DNA from: SIG307 sp045596385
Lineage (GTDB): Bacteria > Bacillota > Clostridia > Lachnospirales > Lachnospiraceae
DNA: 64,000 nt
Direction of reading: 5' to 3'
Assembly (NCBI GenBank): GCA_045596385.1
Contig: JAZOCC010000023.1
Location: forward strand, 1 to 64,000
Part shown: piece by piece, positions 34,704 to 43,343 of the stretch
How positions within the stretch are numbered: position 1 is the stretch's first letter
Layout: every line of letters starts with the position of its first letter
Program-made: the position numbers and the translations under genes
Notes under the pieces: model-generated
Seen by the model: the letters and a program-made list of their open reading frames with translations, nothing else
The model's database searches: none
What the model was told of the DNA's origin: nothing

Positions 34704-35225
34704 TTAAGGTTCGATGCTTGTTTCTTTCCAGTTCCGGTATCTGTTTTGCAGAGGTAATACGCCTAACAACCACAAAAGTAAAATCGGAAGCGCGGTAAGA
34801 AACGTACAAAAGGTCAGATGGCTGAAATGCAATATAATCAGGCATCCGAGGAGGGAAACAGCAATAAAAGCAAACCAGGTGTATTTTGCGATTTTCCATT
34901 CCGTCTCCGCCACTACAGAAGTCTTCTGTATGGCAATAAATCTCCATGCAATCAGACTAACGGTCGCTACAAACCATGTGATGCCGATGGAGAAGATCAT
35001 GGTTATCAGGTTTACAATTCCGTTAAAGCCGGCAACGCAAAGGTTTGCGGCGGGTGAAAAATCAGACCCGTCTATATTACAGGAATCGGTATACGGAATC
35101 TGGTCGGTGAGTTTCCCGGTATTCCAGGCAAAGGCCAGGATAAAAATCAGCAGCACCAGTGCAATTGCCATAAAGCTGAAAATACGTCCCTTTTGTGCAT
35201 TGGTTAACTCTCTTATTTGTGTCAT
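34704..35225 (-). CDS. Unknown four-segment membrane protein
   Basis: I do not recognise this 173-aa protein. Hydrophobic segments lie near residues 16-36, 68-95, 115-135 and 140-160; a cysteine-containing extracytoplasmic loop (SCNIDGSDFSPAANLC) lies between the first two. Start 35225 follows GGGGGGAA. It sits 28 nt after rqcH and 32 nt before the PHP gene on the same strand, so it belongs to that operon. Confidence 0.6.
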   Translation of the reverse strand: MTQIRELTNAQKGRIFSFMAIALVLLIFILAFAWNTGKLTDQIPYTDSCNIDGSDFSPAANLCVAGFNGIVNLITMIFSIGITWFVATVSLIAWRFIAIQKTSVVAETEWKIAKYTWFAFIAVSLLGCLIILHFSHLTFCTFLTALPILLLWLLGVLPLQNRYRNWKETSIEP

Positions 35226-35253
35226 AGAAATTCCCCCCATTTATAAGTGTTTT

Positions 35254-37020
35254 TTAATCGGAAATCTCGGTCAGTCCCGAAATGTCCGGCGTTGCCATCA
35301 GTGAATAGTTGGTGTAGTACACCACAAAACCGGGCTTTGCGCCGTTCGGTTTTTTTACCTGTTTTTTATCCACATAGTCGACCTCGACTTTACCGGCATC
35401 CTTATTCTTGGAATAAAAGGCTGCCAGTGCGCCTGCATCCTCGAATACGTGGTCCGGGATGTCTCTGCCGTCGTTCTTTAAGATGACATGGGAACCGGCG
35501 CAGTCTTTGGCATGGAACCACCAGTCGTTGCCGTTAGCAAATTCAAAGGTCAGATAATCGTTCTGGTAGTTGTTTTTGCCGACGTAAAGGTCAAAGCCGT
35601 CCTCGGTGCGGTAGTGGAGTGGTTTTGCAGTAATGCGTACCTTTTTCTCCTTTTTATTTTTGCCACCCTTTTGTGCCACCATATGCTTCTTTAAGTAGCC
35701 GTATTCGGTGAGTTCTGCTTTAATCTGCACCAAGTCTTCCTCGTGACGCGCAATGTCCAGAGCGTTTTTGATGGACTCCAGATGAAGAATAGCGGACTTG
35801 GTTTCCGCAACCTGTTCCGTCAGAGCCTCATAGGTACGCTTTAATTTATTATACTTTTCGAAATACCGCTTCGCATTGTCCAGTGCGGACATGGTCTCAT
35901 CAAGCGGAATGGTCATCGGTTCGTCGGTGTAGTAGTTGGTGACAGTAGTTTCCTTGGCACCCGGTTCCACCCCGTAGCCGTAGGCGGTGAGGAGTTCTCC
36001 GTATACCTTGAACTTATCACGGGATTCCGTATCTTTTAACTGCTTGATCTGTAAATCGTATTTTTTTACTTCACGCTCCAGTGCAGACTGCAGCACCCGG
36101 CGCAAATCCGAGGAACGCTGGCGGATACGGGTCACGGTATTTTTCTCGGAATAGAAATCCTGTAACAGTGCGGATACCGAAACAAAGTCCTCTACCTCGT
36201 ACGCATCTTCATCATAAATGGTAAGGGCCGTGGCGGAAAAGGCTACCGGTTCTCCGTCTTTCCGTACCAGATTCGGGGAAAAATCACCGTTTTTAATATC
36301 CTCCGTAAGCTCCGTAAATACCCGGAATAAATGACGCAAGAAGTCCTGGTCAAACTCTGTAGCAGACATGTCAGGGGAAAGCCCCGCACGGTGGCAAAGC
36401 TCGTTTGCGGTCTGCGGGGAAAGTCCGGTAAAGGTGGTGTAGAGAGCTTTACTAAGCTCCATCGGCTTTTCCTGTATGATTAAAAACTCCTCAAAGGAAA
36501 CCGTCAGCGGGTCCAGCTTTTCCTGGGTCTGCGGGATGAAGTAAGGGCGTCCCGGAAGTACTTCACGGACGGAGCTGACCATACCGGACACACGCTTGAT
36601 GGAGTCCAGAATCATACCGTTCTCATCCACCAGGATAATGTTACTGTGCTTGCCCATCAGCTCTACCATAATGTGCTTTTGACATACATCCCCCAGTTCG
36701 TTTAAGTGCTCCACCGTAAAGTCCACGATACGTTCGAGACCCGGCTGGGTCACGCTAAGAATCCGGGCGCTGTTAAAATGTTTGCGAAGCAGCATACAGA
36801 AATTCGGTGCCGTCAGCGGGCTTTGCTTACTGTCTTCCGTCAAATAAAGGAGCGGAAGAGAAGCGTCTGCGGAAATCAAAAGCTTATAGGTGTCATAGTT
36901 TTTTATTTGTAACTGCAGCTCGTCCTTTTCCGGCTGGGCAATCTTTACGATGCGTCCGCCGGTTAAGGTGTCGGAAAGCTCTTTTACTAAAGCTGCGGTC
37001 ATAAGTCCGTCAAATGCCAT
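35254..37020 (-). CDS. rqcH: NFACT protein RqcH, ribosome quality-control factor
   Basis: 588 aa. RqcH binds stalled 50S subunits with nascent chains and recruits Ala-tRNA to add C-terminal Ala tails. Layout: NFACT-N (MAFDGLMTAALVKELSDTLTGGRIVKI...VEHLNELGDVCQKHIMVELMGKHSNIILVDE), helix-hairpin-helix-like middle (LSPQTANELCHRAG), long coiled coil (about residues 300-440) and NFACT-R with WWFHAKDCAGSHVILK. The older name is fibronectin-binding protein A homolog. Upstream on the minus strand are a promoter-like GTGACA-18-TACACT and a leader hairpin GAACCC-GATA-GGGTTC (37035-37050). Confidence 0.93.
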   Translation of the reverse strand: MAFDGLMTAALVKELSDTLTGGRIVKIAQPEKDELQLQIKNYDTYKLLISADASLPLLYLTEDSKQSPLTAPNFCMLLRKHFNSARILSVTQPGLERIVDFTVEHLNELGDVCQKHIMVELMGKHSNIILVDENGMILDSIKRVSGMVSSVREVLPGRPYFIPQTQEKLDPLTVSFEEFLIIQEKPMELSKALYTTFTGLSPQTANELCHRAGLSPDMSATEFDQDFLRHLFRVFTELTEDIKNGDFSPNLVRKDGEPVAFSATALTIYDEDAYEVEDFVSVSALLQDFYSEKNTVTRIRQRSSDLRRVLQSALEREVKKYDLQIKQLKDTESRDKFKVYGELLTAYGYGVEPGAKETTVTNYYTDEPMTIPLDETMSALDNAKRYFEKYNKLKRTYEALTEQVAETKSAILHLESIKNALDIARHEEDLVQIKAELTEYGYLKKHMVAQKGGKNKKEKKVRITAKPLHYRTEDGFDLYVGKNNYQNDYLTFEFANGNDWWFHAKDCAGSHVILKNDGRDIPDHVFEDAGALAAFYSKNKDAGKVEVDYVDKKQVKKPNGAKPGFVVYYTNYSLMATPDISGLTEISD

Positions 37021-37328
37021 AATTAATCCTTTCCGAACCCGATAGGGTTCCGGAATAAATCCGTTTCAAAATAAGAGTTTTCGATGCGTTCGGAAAAAGT
37101 GAATTCATCGAAGTATAGTGTACCACGGAAACCGTAGGGTTGTCACTAGAAAATGTTTTATTTTTATTAATTTGATAAGGATAACGACAGCACGGCATGC
37201 GTTTTGTTTCCCACAGGGTCAGATGGCATATTGTGTTTTCTTACGGAAATCGCTATAATAAAATTGTCGGATTGTTGAAAATAAGAACAGAAGATGTTCA
37301 AATAAAATAGAAAAACAGGGGAGGGCAA
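37021..37328. other. Divergent intergenic region rqcH / response regulator
   Basis: About 308 bp without a gene. It holds the rqcH leader hairpin (37035-37050), the minus-strand rqcH promoter candidate (near 37115-37145) and the plus-strand promoter TTGTGT (37231-37236), 17 nt, TATAAT (37254-37259) for the response regulator. Nothing else was recognised. Confidence 0.55.
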
Positions 37329-37991
37329 ATGAAAACAATTTTAATCGTAGACGATGATTTATATATCGGAAATATGGTGGAAGAAGTATTGACAAAGGAA
37401 GGCTATGCCGTGCTTCGGGCTTATTCCGGCACGGAGGCGGTACTGCTGTTGTCGCAAACGAAGCCGGATTTGCTACTTCTTGATTTGATGCTTCCGGGGC
37501 TTTCCGGAGAGGAAGTACTGCCGAAAATCAAAGGGATTCCGGTGATTATTGTCAGTGCAAAGGTGGATGTGGACAATAAGGTGGATTTGCTTCTCGGAGG
37601 TGCGGCGGATTATATCACAAAACCTTTTTATACGAAGGAGTTGTTGGCGCGGATTGCGGTACAGTTGCGGGAGGAAAAGGCGGCTCCGGAGACAGAACTT
37701 GCCTTTGAGGAAGTAAAAATGAATACAGAAACCCATCAGGTAACGGTGGCGGATGCGGAAGTGAAATTGACTCGAACGGAATATGCGATTTTAAAACTGC
37801 TTCTGCAAAATCCGAACCAGGTGGTGACAAAGTCGGTATTGCTGGACCGGATAGCGCAGGATACACCGGATTGTACGGAAAGCTCGTTAAAAATGCATGT
37901 AAGCAATTTACGGAAAAAGTTAAAAGAGGGGAATGACAAGGATTATATCGAAGCGGTATGGGGCATCGGGTTTAAATTAAAAAATCAATAA
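37329..37991 (+). CDS. OmpR-family response regulator
   Basis: 220 aa. Receiver domain: acidic pair DDD at 8-10, phosphoacceptor Asp52 (LLLLDLMLPG), Ser/Lys switch residues in IIVSAK and YITKPF. The C-terminal winged helix (about 125-220, ending AVWGIGFKL) is of the OmpR/PhoB type. It is followed within two bases by four direct repeats ahead of an ABC transporter; the partner kinase lies three genes on. The locus resembles Bce-type drug or peptide sensing units in Firmicutes. Confidence 0.93.
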   Translation: MKTILIVDDDLYIGNMVEEVLTKEGYAVLRAYSGTEAVLLLSQTKPDLLLLDLMLPGLSGEEVLPKIKGIPVIIVSAKVDVDNKVDLLLGGAADYITKPFYTKELLARIAVQLREEKAAPETELAFEEVKMNTETHQVTVADAEVKLTRTEYAILKLLLQNPNQVVTKSVLLDRIAQDTPDCTESSLKMHVSNLRKKLKEGNDKDYIEAVWGIGFKLKNQ

Positions 37992-37992
37992 A

Positions 37993-38050
37993 TCTTTACC
38001 ATATCTTTACTGTTTTCTTTACCGGTTTCTTTACGGTTCCCTGTTATGAT
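37993..38050 (+). promoter_or_regulatory. ABC operon promoter with four phased direct repeats
   Basis: TCTTTAC occurs at 37993, 38004, 38016 and 38028, spaced 11-12 nt (one helical turn). A -10 box TATGAT lies at 38045-38050 and no good -35 exists; the expected place is inside the repeats. This is the layout of promoters activated by OmpR/PhoP-type regulators, here presumably the adjacent one. Confidence 0.7.
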
Positions 38051-38078
38051 GATGGCATCAAAAAAAAGGAGGTTAGTT

Positions 38079-38993
38079 ATGGAGTATGTTTTGACAACCG
38101 AAGGATTAAGCAAAAGCTATGGAAAAAGCAAAGCATTAAATGATTTGTCAATGCATGTCCCGAAGGGGTCAGTCTATGGTGTCATTGGGCGAAACGGAGC
38201 GGGAAAAACAACACTTATCCGGTTGATTTGCGGATTGCAGGAACCGACGGCAGGGAAGTATACCTTGTTAGGGAAAAATGGAACGGAAAAAGACATTATT
38301 AAATCCCGTAGAAGAATGGGAGCAGTAGTGGAAACACCGGCAATCTTCACAAACATGACAGCGAGAGAAAATTTGAAGCAGCAGTATCGGATTTTGGGGT
38401 TGCCGACGTTTGACGGAATTGATGAACTTTTGGAATTGGTAGGCATTGCTGAGGAGGCCGAGAGAAAAGCAAGTAAATTTTCCCTGGGAATGCGTCAGAG
38501 ATTGGGGATTGCGATTGCACTTTGCGGGGACCCGGATTTTCTTGTTTTAGATGAACCGTTGAACGGAGTCGATCCCCAGGGAGTGGTACAAATCAGAGAA
38601 TTGTTGGTAAAGTTAAATAAGGAAAAGCAGGTAACGATTCTGATTTCCAGTCATGTATTGGAGGAATTATCGAAAGTCGCAACTCATTATGGGATTCTTG
38701 ACAAGGGAATGATAGTAAAAGAGATAAGCGCAGAGGAATTGGAAACCTCCTGTAAAAAGTGTATGCATGTCGAAGTCAGTGACACCAGGGCACTTTCAAG
38801 AGTATTGGATGCAAAGGGATATGAATACTGTATCGTATCTGAATATACGGCAGAGGTGTATGGAAGTATCGGTGTCTCGGAGCTGGTTCATTTACTGGAG
38901 GATGAAGGATGTGAATTGCGGAAATCAGTGGAGAAAGAATCGTCATTGGAAAGCTATTATCTGAACTTAATAGGAGGTGGAGACCATGCGTAA
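38079..38993 (+). CDS. ABC transporter ATP-binding protein, BcrA/CcmA type
   Basis: 304 aa. Walker A GRNGAGKTT, Q-loop region, signature FSLGMRQRLGIAIAL (degenerate LSGGQ as in many BcrA-type subunits), Walker B FLVLDEPLNGVDPQG and switch ISSHVLEEL. The C-terminal 90 residues are the usual accessory domain. Start ATG 38079 follows AAGGAGG. With the next gene it should form an ABC-2 exporter, possibly for peptide antibiotics; that substrate is inferred from the adjacent two-component genes. Confidence 0.93.
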   Translation: MEYVLTTEGLSKSYGKSKALNDLSMHVPKGSVYGVIGRNGAGKTTLIRLICGLQEPTAGKYTLLGKNGTEKDIIKSRRRMGAVVETPAIFTNMTARENLKQQYRILGLPTFDGIDELLELVGIAEEAERKASKFSLGMRQRLGIAIALCGDPDFLVLDEPLNGVDPQGVVQIRELLVKLNKEKQVTILISSHVLEELSKVATHYGILDKGMIVKEISAEELETSCKKCMHVEVSDTRALSRVLDAKGYEYCIVSEYTAEVYGSIGVSELVHLLEDEGCELRKSVEKESSLESYYLNLIGGGDHA

Positions 38994-39837
38994 ATTACTT
39001 TCTGCAAATGTAGCACGATTGGTTCGGAGTAAAACATTCTGGTGCTGTCTCTTACTCTGTTTGGTGGCAGGTGCCTGGAAGGCGGCCGATTTTTGTCGGG
39101 AACATAGTGAGTGTAATAAGTATCTTTATCCGGGGGCGGATAATGTATATCAGGAGTTCGGATTTTCTCTCCCGTTTGTAATTGCCGTATTTATCAGCAT
39201 ATGGCTCGGAAGCGAGTGTAGCACGGGTGTGATTCGCAATAAGATTATTGCGGGTTATACAAAGGGAAATGTGTATTTGGCAAATTGGCTGACTTGCGTG
39301 ATAGCAAGTGTAGTGTTAAATCTGGTGTAGGTGATTACCAGTGCAATACCGACATCTCCCTGGATAATTATTTTTAAAGAGTTTGAGCATTACGGAAAGG
39401 CGTTTGTGTATTTGACACGCTATTTAGGCGTCAGTACACTGGTGGTTGCAGCGCTGGCTTCTGTCTTTGTAATGATTCATATGTTATTGCAAAAAAGAAC
39501 ATTGGGACTGGTAGTTTCACTGGCAGTTCTTGCGGTACTGATGTTTACTGCAGCGGAAATGTACGGGGCAATAAATGCACAAATGTATATTTATGATACG
39601 ATGGATTTTGTGAATGGTGAATTTGTACCGAGCTTGACCAAGGTGTATAATCCGGACTACATTTCCGGAATAAAAAAAGATATATATTCGCTGATTCTTG
39701 ATATACAACCGATTGGGCAGTTATTTAAGTTCGGAAGAAACACAAATATTATTTTGTATATGTGTTATTCCGGTATTATCACAGTATTGACCATGGGTGG
39801 CGGTTTGCTTTTGTTCCGAAAAAAGAATTTGCAATAG
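38986..39837 (+). pseudogene. ABC-2 permease interrupted by an in-frame TAG
   Basis: Two consecutive segments in the same frame make one 283-residue permease: residues 1-114 (N-terminal tail and first membrane segments) stop at TAG 39328-39330, and the rest continues directly with four further membrane segments to 39837. No frame change or ribosome site is seen at the stop, although GTG follows immediately. The start ATG 38986 lies after GGAGGTGGAG within the end of the ATPase gene. Either a recent nonsense mutation, a sequencing error or suppression explains it. Without the permease the ATPase would lack a partner. Confidence 0.75.
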
Positions 39838-39879
39838 GAAAATCGGGAACAAAGGAAGAACGAGTGAAAGGAGCGTTAT

Positions 39880-40767
39880 ATGGATATCCGGTTGTGGGCC
39901 GTAATCGGCATAATGGCAGGAATTATTGTTGTCTTGATAATAAAACTTCATAGTGTACATAAGGCAACAAAGGAAATTACCGATGCCTTTGCGGAGCGGC
40001 TTGCAACCGATACCAATACATTGATTGATGTGGCCGGAGATGCGTATGCCAAGCGACTGGCTGCGGAAATCAATGTGCAGTTACGGAAATTGCGGGAACA
40101 ACGCCACCGGTATGTGCAGGGAGATGCGGAATTAAAGGCTGCGGTTACAAACATTTCTCATGACTTGCGGACGCCCCTTACGGCAATCCAAGGCTACCTT
40201 GATTTGTTAGAACAAGCGGAACTGTCGGAGGAGTCGGCGCGTTATGTGGAGATGATAAAAAACCGTGCGGAGCATCTAACGGTACTTACGGAGGAGCTGT
40301 TCCGGTATTCCGTGCTGTTGTCGGAAGGAAAAGAGCTTGCAAAGGAGCCGGTGGTGCTGAATGTGGCATTAGAGGAAAGCGTGGCGGGTTTTTATGCGGT
40401 GCTTACGGAACGGAGAATCGAACCCGGGATTCGTATGCCGGAAGAGAAGGTAGTGCGGCTTTTGGATGGGTCCGCCCTATCCAGAATCTTTTCTAATCTG
40501 TTAAACAACGCTTTGAAATACAGTGACGGAGATTTGGAAATTGAGCTGACAAAAGATGGAGAGATTGTGTTTTCCAATACGGCAAAGTCTCTGGACGGAG
40601 TACAGGTGGGAAAGCTTTTTGACCGGTTCTATACGGTAGATCCGGCACGCCGTTCCACCGGTCTGGGACTTGCCATTGCAAAGACCTTAGTGGAGCGGAT
40701 GGGAGGGACTATCGGGGCAAGGTATGAGGAAGGAAGACTTCGGATTGTACTGAAGTTTGAGGCTTGA
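39880..40767 (+). CDS. Membrane sensor histidine kinase
   Basis: 295 aa with one or no true sensor loop: a membrane segment at residues 5-22, a linker, then HisKA with phosphoacceptor His94 (ISHDLRTPLTA) and an ATPase domain with N box NLLNNALKYS and GLGLAI lid. The G1 box is degenerate (FSNTAKSLDG instead of D-x-G-x-G), a pattern seen in intramembrane-sensing kinases of Bce-type systems, which sense through their transporter. Such a kinase would lose its input if the preceding permease is broken. Partner regulator is 37329-37991. Confidence 0.88.
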   Translation: MDIRLWAVIGIMAGIIVVLIIKLHSVHKATKEITDAFAERLATDTNTLIDVAGDAYAKRLAAEINVQLRKLREQRHRYVQGDAELKAAVTNISHDLRTPLTAIQGYLDLLEQAELSEESARYVEMIKNRAEHLTVLTEELFRYSVLLSEGKELAKEPVVLNVALEESVAGFYAVLTERRIEPGIRMPEEKVVRLLDGSALSRIFSNLLNNALKYSDGDLEIELTKDGEIVFSNTAKSLDGVQVGKLFDRFYTVDPARRSTGLGLAIAKTLVERMGGTIGARYEEGRLRIVLKFEA

Positions 40768-40792
40768 CATCTTTTACCATGCGTGGTAAGAT
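40764..40792 (+). promoter_or_regulatory. Consensus promoter of the candidate small RNA
   Basis: TTGACA (40764-40769), 17-nt spacer, TAAGAT (40787-40792). The -35 overlaps the stop codon of the kinase gene. An inverted repeat TTACCA / TGGTAA (40774-40789) fills the spacer. Confidence 0.75.
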
Positions 40793-40798
40793 GAAAGT

Positions 40799-41012
40799 GT
40801 AGTAATAACATTTTTATTTCAAGAAAAGAGGATTTTATGTGTAGCATTGTAGGAAGAGCAAGATAGGACACCGACAACGAAACAGTTGCGGGGATGACTT
40901 TTTACGTTAGAAGTCTGCCCTGAGGTATCTGCCTTACAAATGCTTCATAAATCTATTCATAGGATTCGTTATGATGAGATGTTGAGCAGAACTGTATGGT
41001 TCTGCTCTTTTA
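40799..41012 (+). ncRNA. Candidate structured small RNA of about 215 nt
   Basis: A consensus promoter lies upstream and a strong terminator downstream (GAGCAGAAC / GTTCTGCTC, 40984-41007, then TTTTA). No frame of useful length lies between. A long closing helix pairs 40829-40850 with 40936-40954. Inside are AGATA/TATCT, CCG-CAAC / GTTG-CGG and GACTT / AAGTC hairpins. Size and a long closing helix around a complex bubble recall 6S RNA, but I could not match a 6S consensus, so the family is open. Confidence 0.6.
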
Positions 41013-41125
41013 CTATCAAGGAAATTCCTTGATAGTAAAAGACGCTCCGCGGGATGCGCACTCGCGCGATTGGAAGATGTCGCAAGCGACCGCACTCGGT
41101 GCGAGAGTTCCGCAAGCGGAACTCT
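41007..41125 (+). repeat. Structured intergenic repeat, copy 3
   Basis: The 17-bp hairpin CTTTTACTATCAAGGAA (41007-41023) / 41025-41041 starts at the T run of the sRNA terminator. GCTCCGC and a block nearly identical to copy 1 follow (GGAAGATGTCGCAAGCGACC, 41072-41091), ending in AGAGTTCCGC-AA-GCGGAACTCT (41104-41125). Compared with copy 1, the last stem is one pair longer, with both arms changed. Confidence 0.8.
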
Positions 41126-41148
41126 TATTCCTATTCATAACGATTTTT

Positions 41149-41196
41149 AAACCATGGATTTATCGGCTTTTTTAGGCGAAAACCATGGTTTTTCTT
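41149..41196 (+). terminator. Hairpin with T-rich tail upstream of the MutS2-like gene
   Basis: AAACCATGG (41149-41157) / CCATGGTTT (41183-41191), then TTCTTTT. It could stop transcripts coming from the repeat region. The rest of the gap up to 41320 shows no clear promoter. Confidence 0.45.
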
Positions 41197-41320
41197 TTGC
41201 AAAAATCTTCATAGGCAAATGTAGATAACAGAGCATGGATGATACTTCGGTGTTCTTTCCGGTGAAAGACAGCGTGTGAGACAAAACGGTAGAAGAGAAA
41301 GAATACAAGGAGTATCAGAA

Positions 41321-43306
41321 ATGAATCGAGCAGAACAATTATTGGAATTTGACAAAATAAAGGAGCTTTGGGCGGACTACGCTTTGACAGAAGCGGCAAA
41401 GGAAAGAATTCACGGGGCGCAGCCGGTGCTTTCCGAAGCGGAGTTATCGGTGATGCAACGGGAGACCAGTCAGGGAAAACAGATGATAGAGCTTCTGGGG
41501 AATCCTCCGCTGGCGTCGATACAGGGACTTTCGGAAATTGTGGATGCCTCGGGGAAGGGAGACTGTCTCTCTGTGAAGCAATTACTATCGGTACAGTTGG
41601 CCCTTACCATGGTGCTGCGCTTGAAAAAGTATTTGTGTGGAGGAAAACAGTACGAGATTTCCCTTGCCTGGTATGAGGAGAATTTAGAACCGCTGGAGGA
41701 GCTTCGGGAAAGTATATATACCCGGATTGTGAATGAACAGGTGGCGGATAATGCGTCGAAGTTATTAAAGTCTCTGCGGATGGAAATCGCCCAGACCGAG
41801 GGACGTATGAGGGAAAAAGCGGATACGGTGATGCGTTCCCATAAGGACTGCATGTCCGACAGTTTCAGTACCATGCGGAACGGTCGAATTTGTGTTCCGG
41901 TAAAGAAGGAGTGTAAGTTTAAAATATCGGGAACGGTCATTGATAAGTCTTCCACGGGAAATACATTATTTATCGAACCGACTGCTTGCGGGGAGTACTA
42001 TGCCATGTTGCAAAGCCTGCGGATGGATGAAGAGAACGAAGTACGGCGGATTTTGTATGAGCTGACGGCGGAAGTGGATGGTCACGGTACGGAACTGAAA
42101 GAAAATATTAAGTATATTGAGAAGCTGGATTACATTTTCTCAAAGGGAAAGTTAAGTCTTCTTTATGACGGTACGGAGCCTGTGATTACAACGGAGCGGG
42201 AGATTAAACTCACGGATGCCAGACATCCGTTGATGAAAAAGGACATTTGTGTGCCGCTGCAGTTTCAAATCGGGAACGGTGTTGCTGGAATTGTTATTAC
42301 GGGCCCAAATACCGGCGGTAAGACGGTGGCGTTAAAGACCGTGGCCTTAAACTGTATGTTGGCGCAATGCGGTCTTCATGTGTCCTGTAAGGAAGCGAAG
42401 GTTTGCATGAACAGCAATTACCTGTGTGACATCGGGGACGGGCAGAATCTGTCGGAAAATCTGTCTACCTTTTCGGCCCATATTACAAATGTGCTGGATA
42501 TTCTGAAACGAGTGAATGAACAGAGTCTGGTGTTGATGGATGAGCTGGGTTCCGGTACGGACCCATTAGAAGGAATGGGGATTGCGGTTGCAATCTTAGA
42601 AGAACTGAAAAAAAGCGGAGCCCTGTTCCTTGTAACCACCCATTATCCGGAGGTGAAGGTGTATGCGGAGCAGACGGAAGGCATCGTAAATGCCCGCATG
42701 ACCTTTGATAAGGAGAATCTGAAACCGACCTATCAGATGGTGATCGGAGAGGCAGGAGAAAGTTGTGCGTTTCATATTGCTAAGAGGCTCGGAATGCCGA
42801 CAGGGATGCTAAAGAGAGCGGAAGCGGCGGCGTACGGAGAGACACAAGAAAGGAAAAAGGAACTCCGGCGACAAGCATATGAAGATGGTATTACGGAAGA
42901 GAAAGCAAATGTAGAGCAGTTTCAAAAAGAATTTTCTCCTCGTATCGTAAAGAAAAAGAAGCCGGCTGTAAAGAAGGCAAAAGCAAGAGAATTCCGCATC
43001 GGTGACAGTGTCATGATTTACCCGGATAAGAAAATCGGTATTGTATGCCAGCCGGAAAATGAAAAGGGGGTATTGCAGATTCAGATGCCGAACAAGAAAA
43101 TCTGGATTAATCACAAGAGGGTAAAGCTTCATGTGGCAGCAGAGGAACTGTATCCGGAGGATTATGACTTCTCCATTCTCTTTGACAGCGTGGAAACCAG
43201 AAAGCTGCGACATGATATGGAGCGGAAGCGTGTACAAGGAGTAGCCTTGGAATTGACCGGAGATGAGGCTAAGCGGGCAGAATGGCTGGGAAAGCAGAAC
43301 AAGTAA
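41321..43306 (+). CDS. MutS2-type ATPase without Smr domain
   Basis: 661 aa. The core/lever region and the ATPase match MutS family V: Walker A GPNTGGKTVALKTV, Walker B LVLMDELGSGTDP, TTHYPEVK. The clamp and coiled-coil layout is of MutS2 type, not MutS1 (no N-terminal mismatch-binding domain). Full MutS2/RqcU (about 780 aa) ends in an Smr nuclease domain; here the C-terminus instead has a basic KOW-like stretch (EFRIGDSVMIYPDKKIGIV) and ends without Smr. MutS2 splits collided ribosomes in Bacillus, upstream of RqcH; this variant may share that or act in recombination. RBS AAGGAG. Confidence 0.82.
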   Translation: MNRAEQLLEFDKIKELWADYALTEAAKERIHGAQPVLSEAELSVMQRETSQGKQMIELLGNPPLASIQGLSEIVDASGKGDCLSVKQLLSVQLALTMVLRLKKYLCGGKQYEISLAWYEENLEPLEELRESIYTRIVNEQVADNASKLLKSLRMEIAQTEGRMREKADTVMRSHKDCMSDSFSTMRNGRICVPVKKECKFKISGTVIDKSSTGNTLFIEPTACGEYYAMLQSLRMDEENEVRRILYELTAEVDGHGTELKENIKYIEKLDYIFSKGKLSLLYDGTEPVITTEREIKLTDARHPLMKKDICVPLQFQIGNGVAGIVITGPNTGGKTVALKTVALNCMLAQCGLHVSCKEAKVCMNSNYLCDIGDGQNLSENLSTFSAHITNVLDILKRVNEQSLVLMDELGSGTDPLEGMGIAVAILEELKKSGALFLVTTHYPEVKVYAEQTEGIVNARMTFDKENLKPTYQMVIGEAGESCAFHIAKRLGMPTGMLKRAEAAAYGETQERKKELRRQAYEDGITEEKANVEQFQKEFSPRIVKKKKPAVKKAKAREFRIGDSVMIYPDKKIGIVCQPENEKGVLQIQMPNKKIWINHKRVKLHVAAEELYPEDYDFSILFDSVETRKLRHDMERKRVQGVALELTGDEAKRAEWLGKQNK

Positions 43307-43343
43307 AGAATACAGATGCGACAAAATAACGGAGGTGAATCAA

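Noticed and set aside
40838..40867. Short frame MCSIVGRAR inside the candidate sRNA
   Set aside because: MCSIVG recalls glutamine amidotransferase N-termini, but the frame stops after nine codons and its start lies in a strong RNA helix; treated as coincidence.
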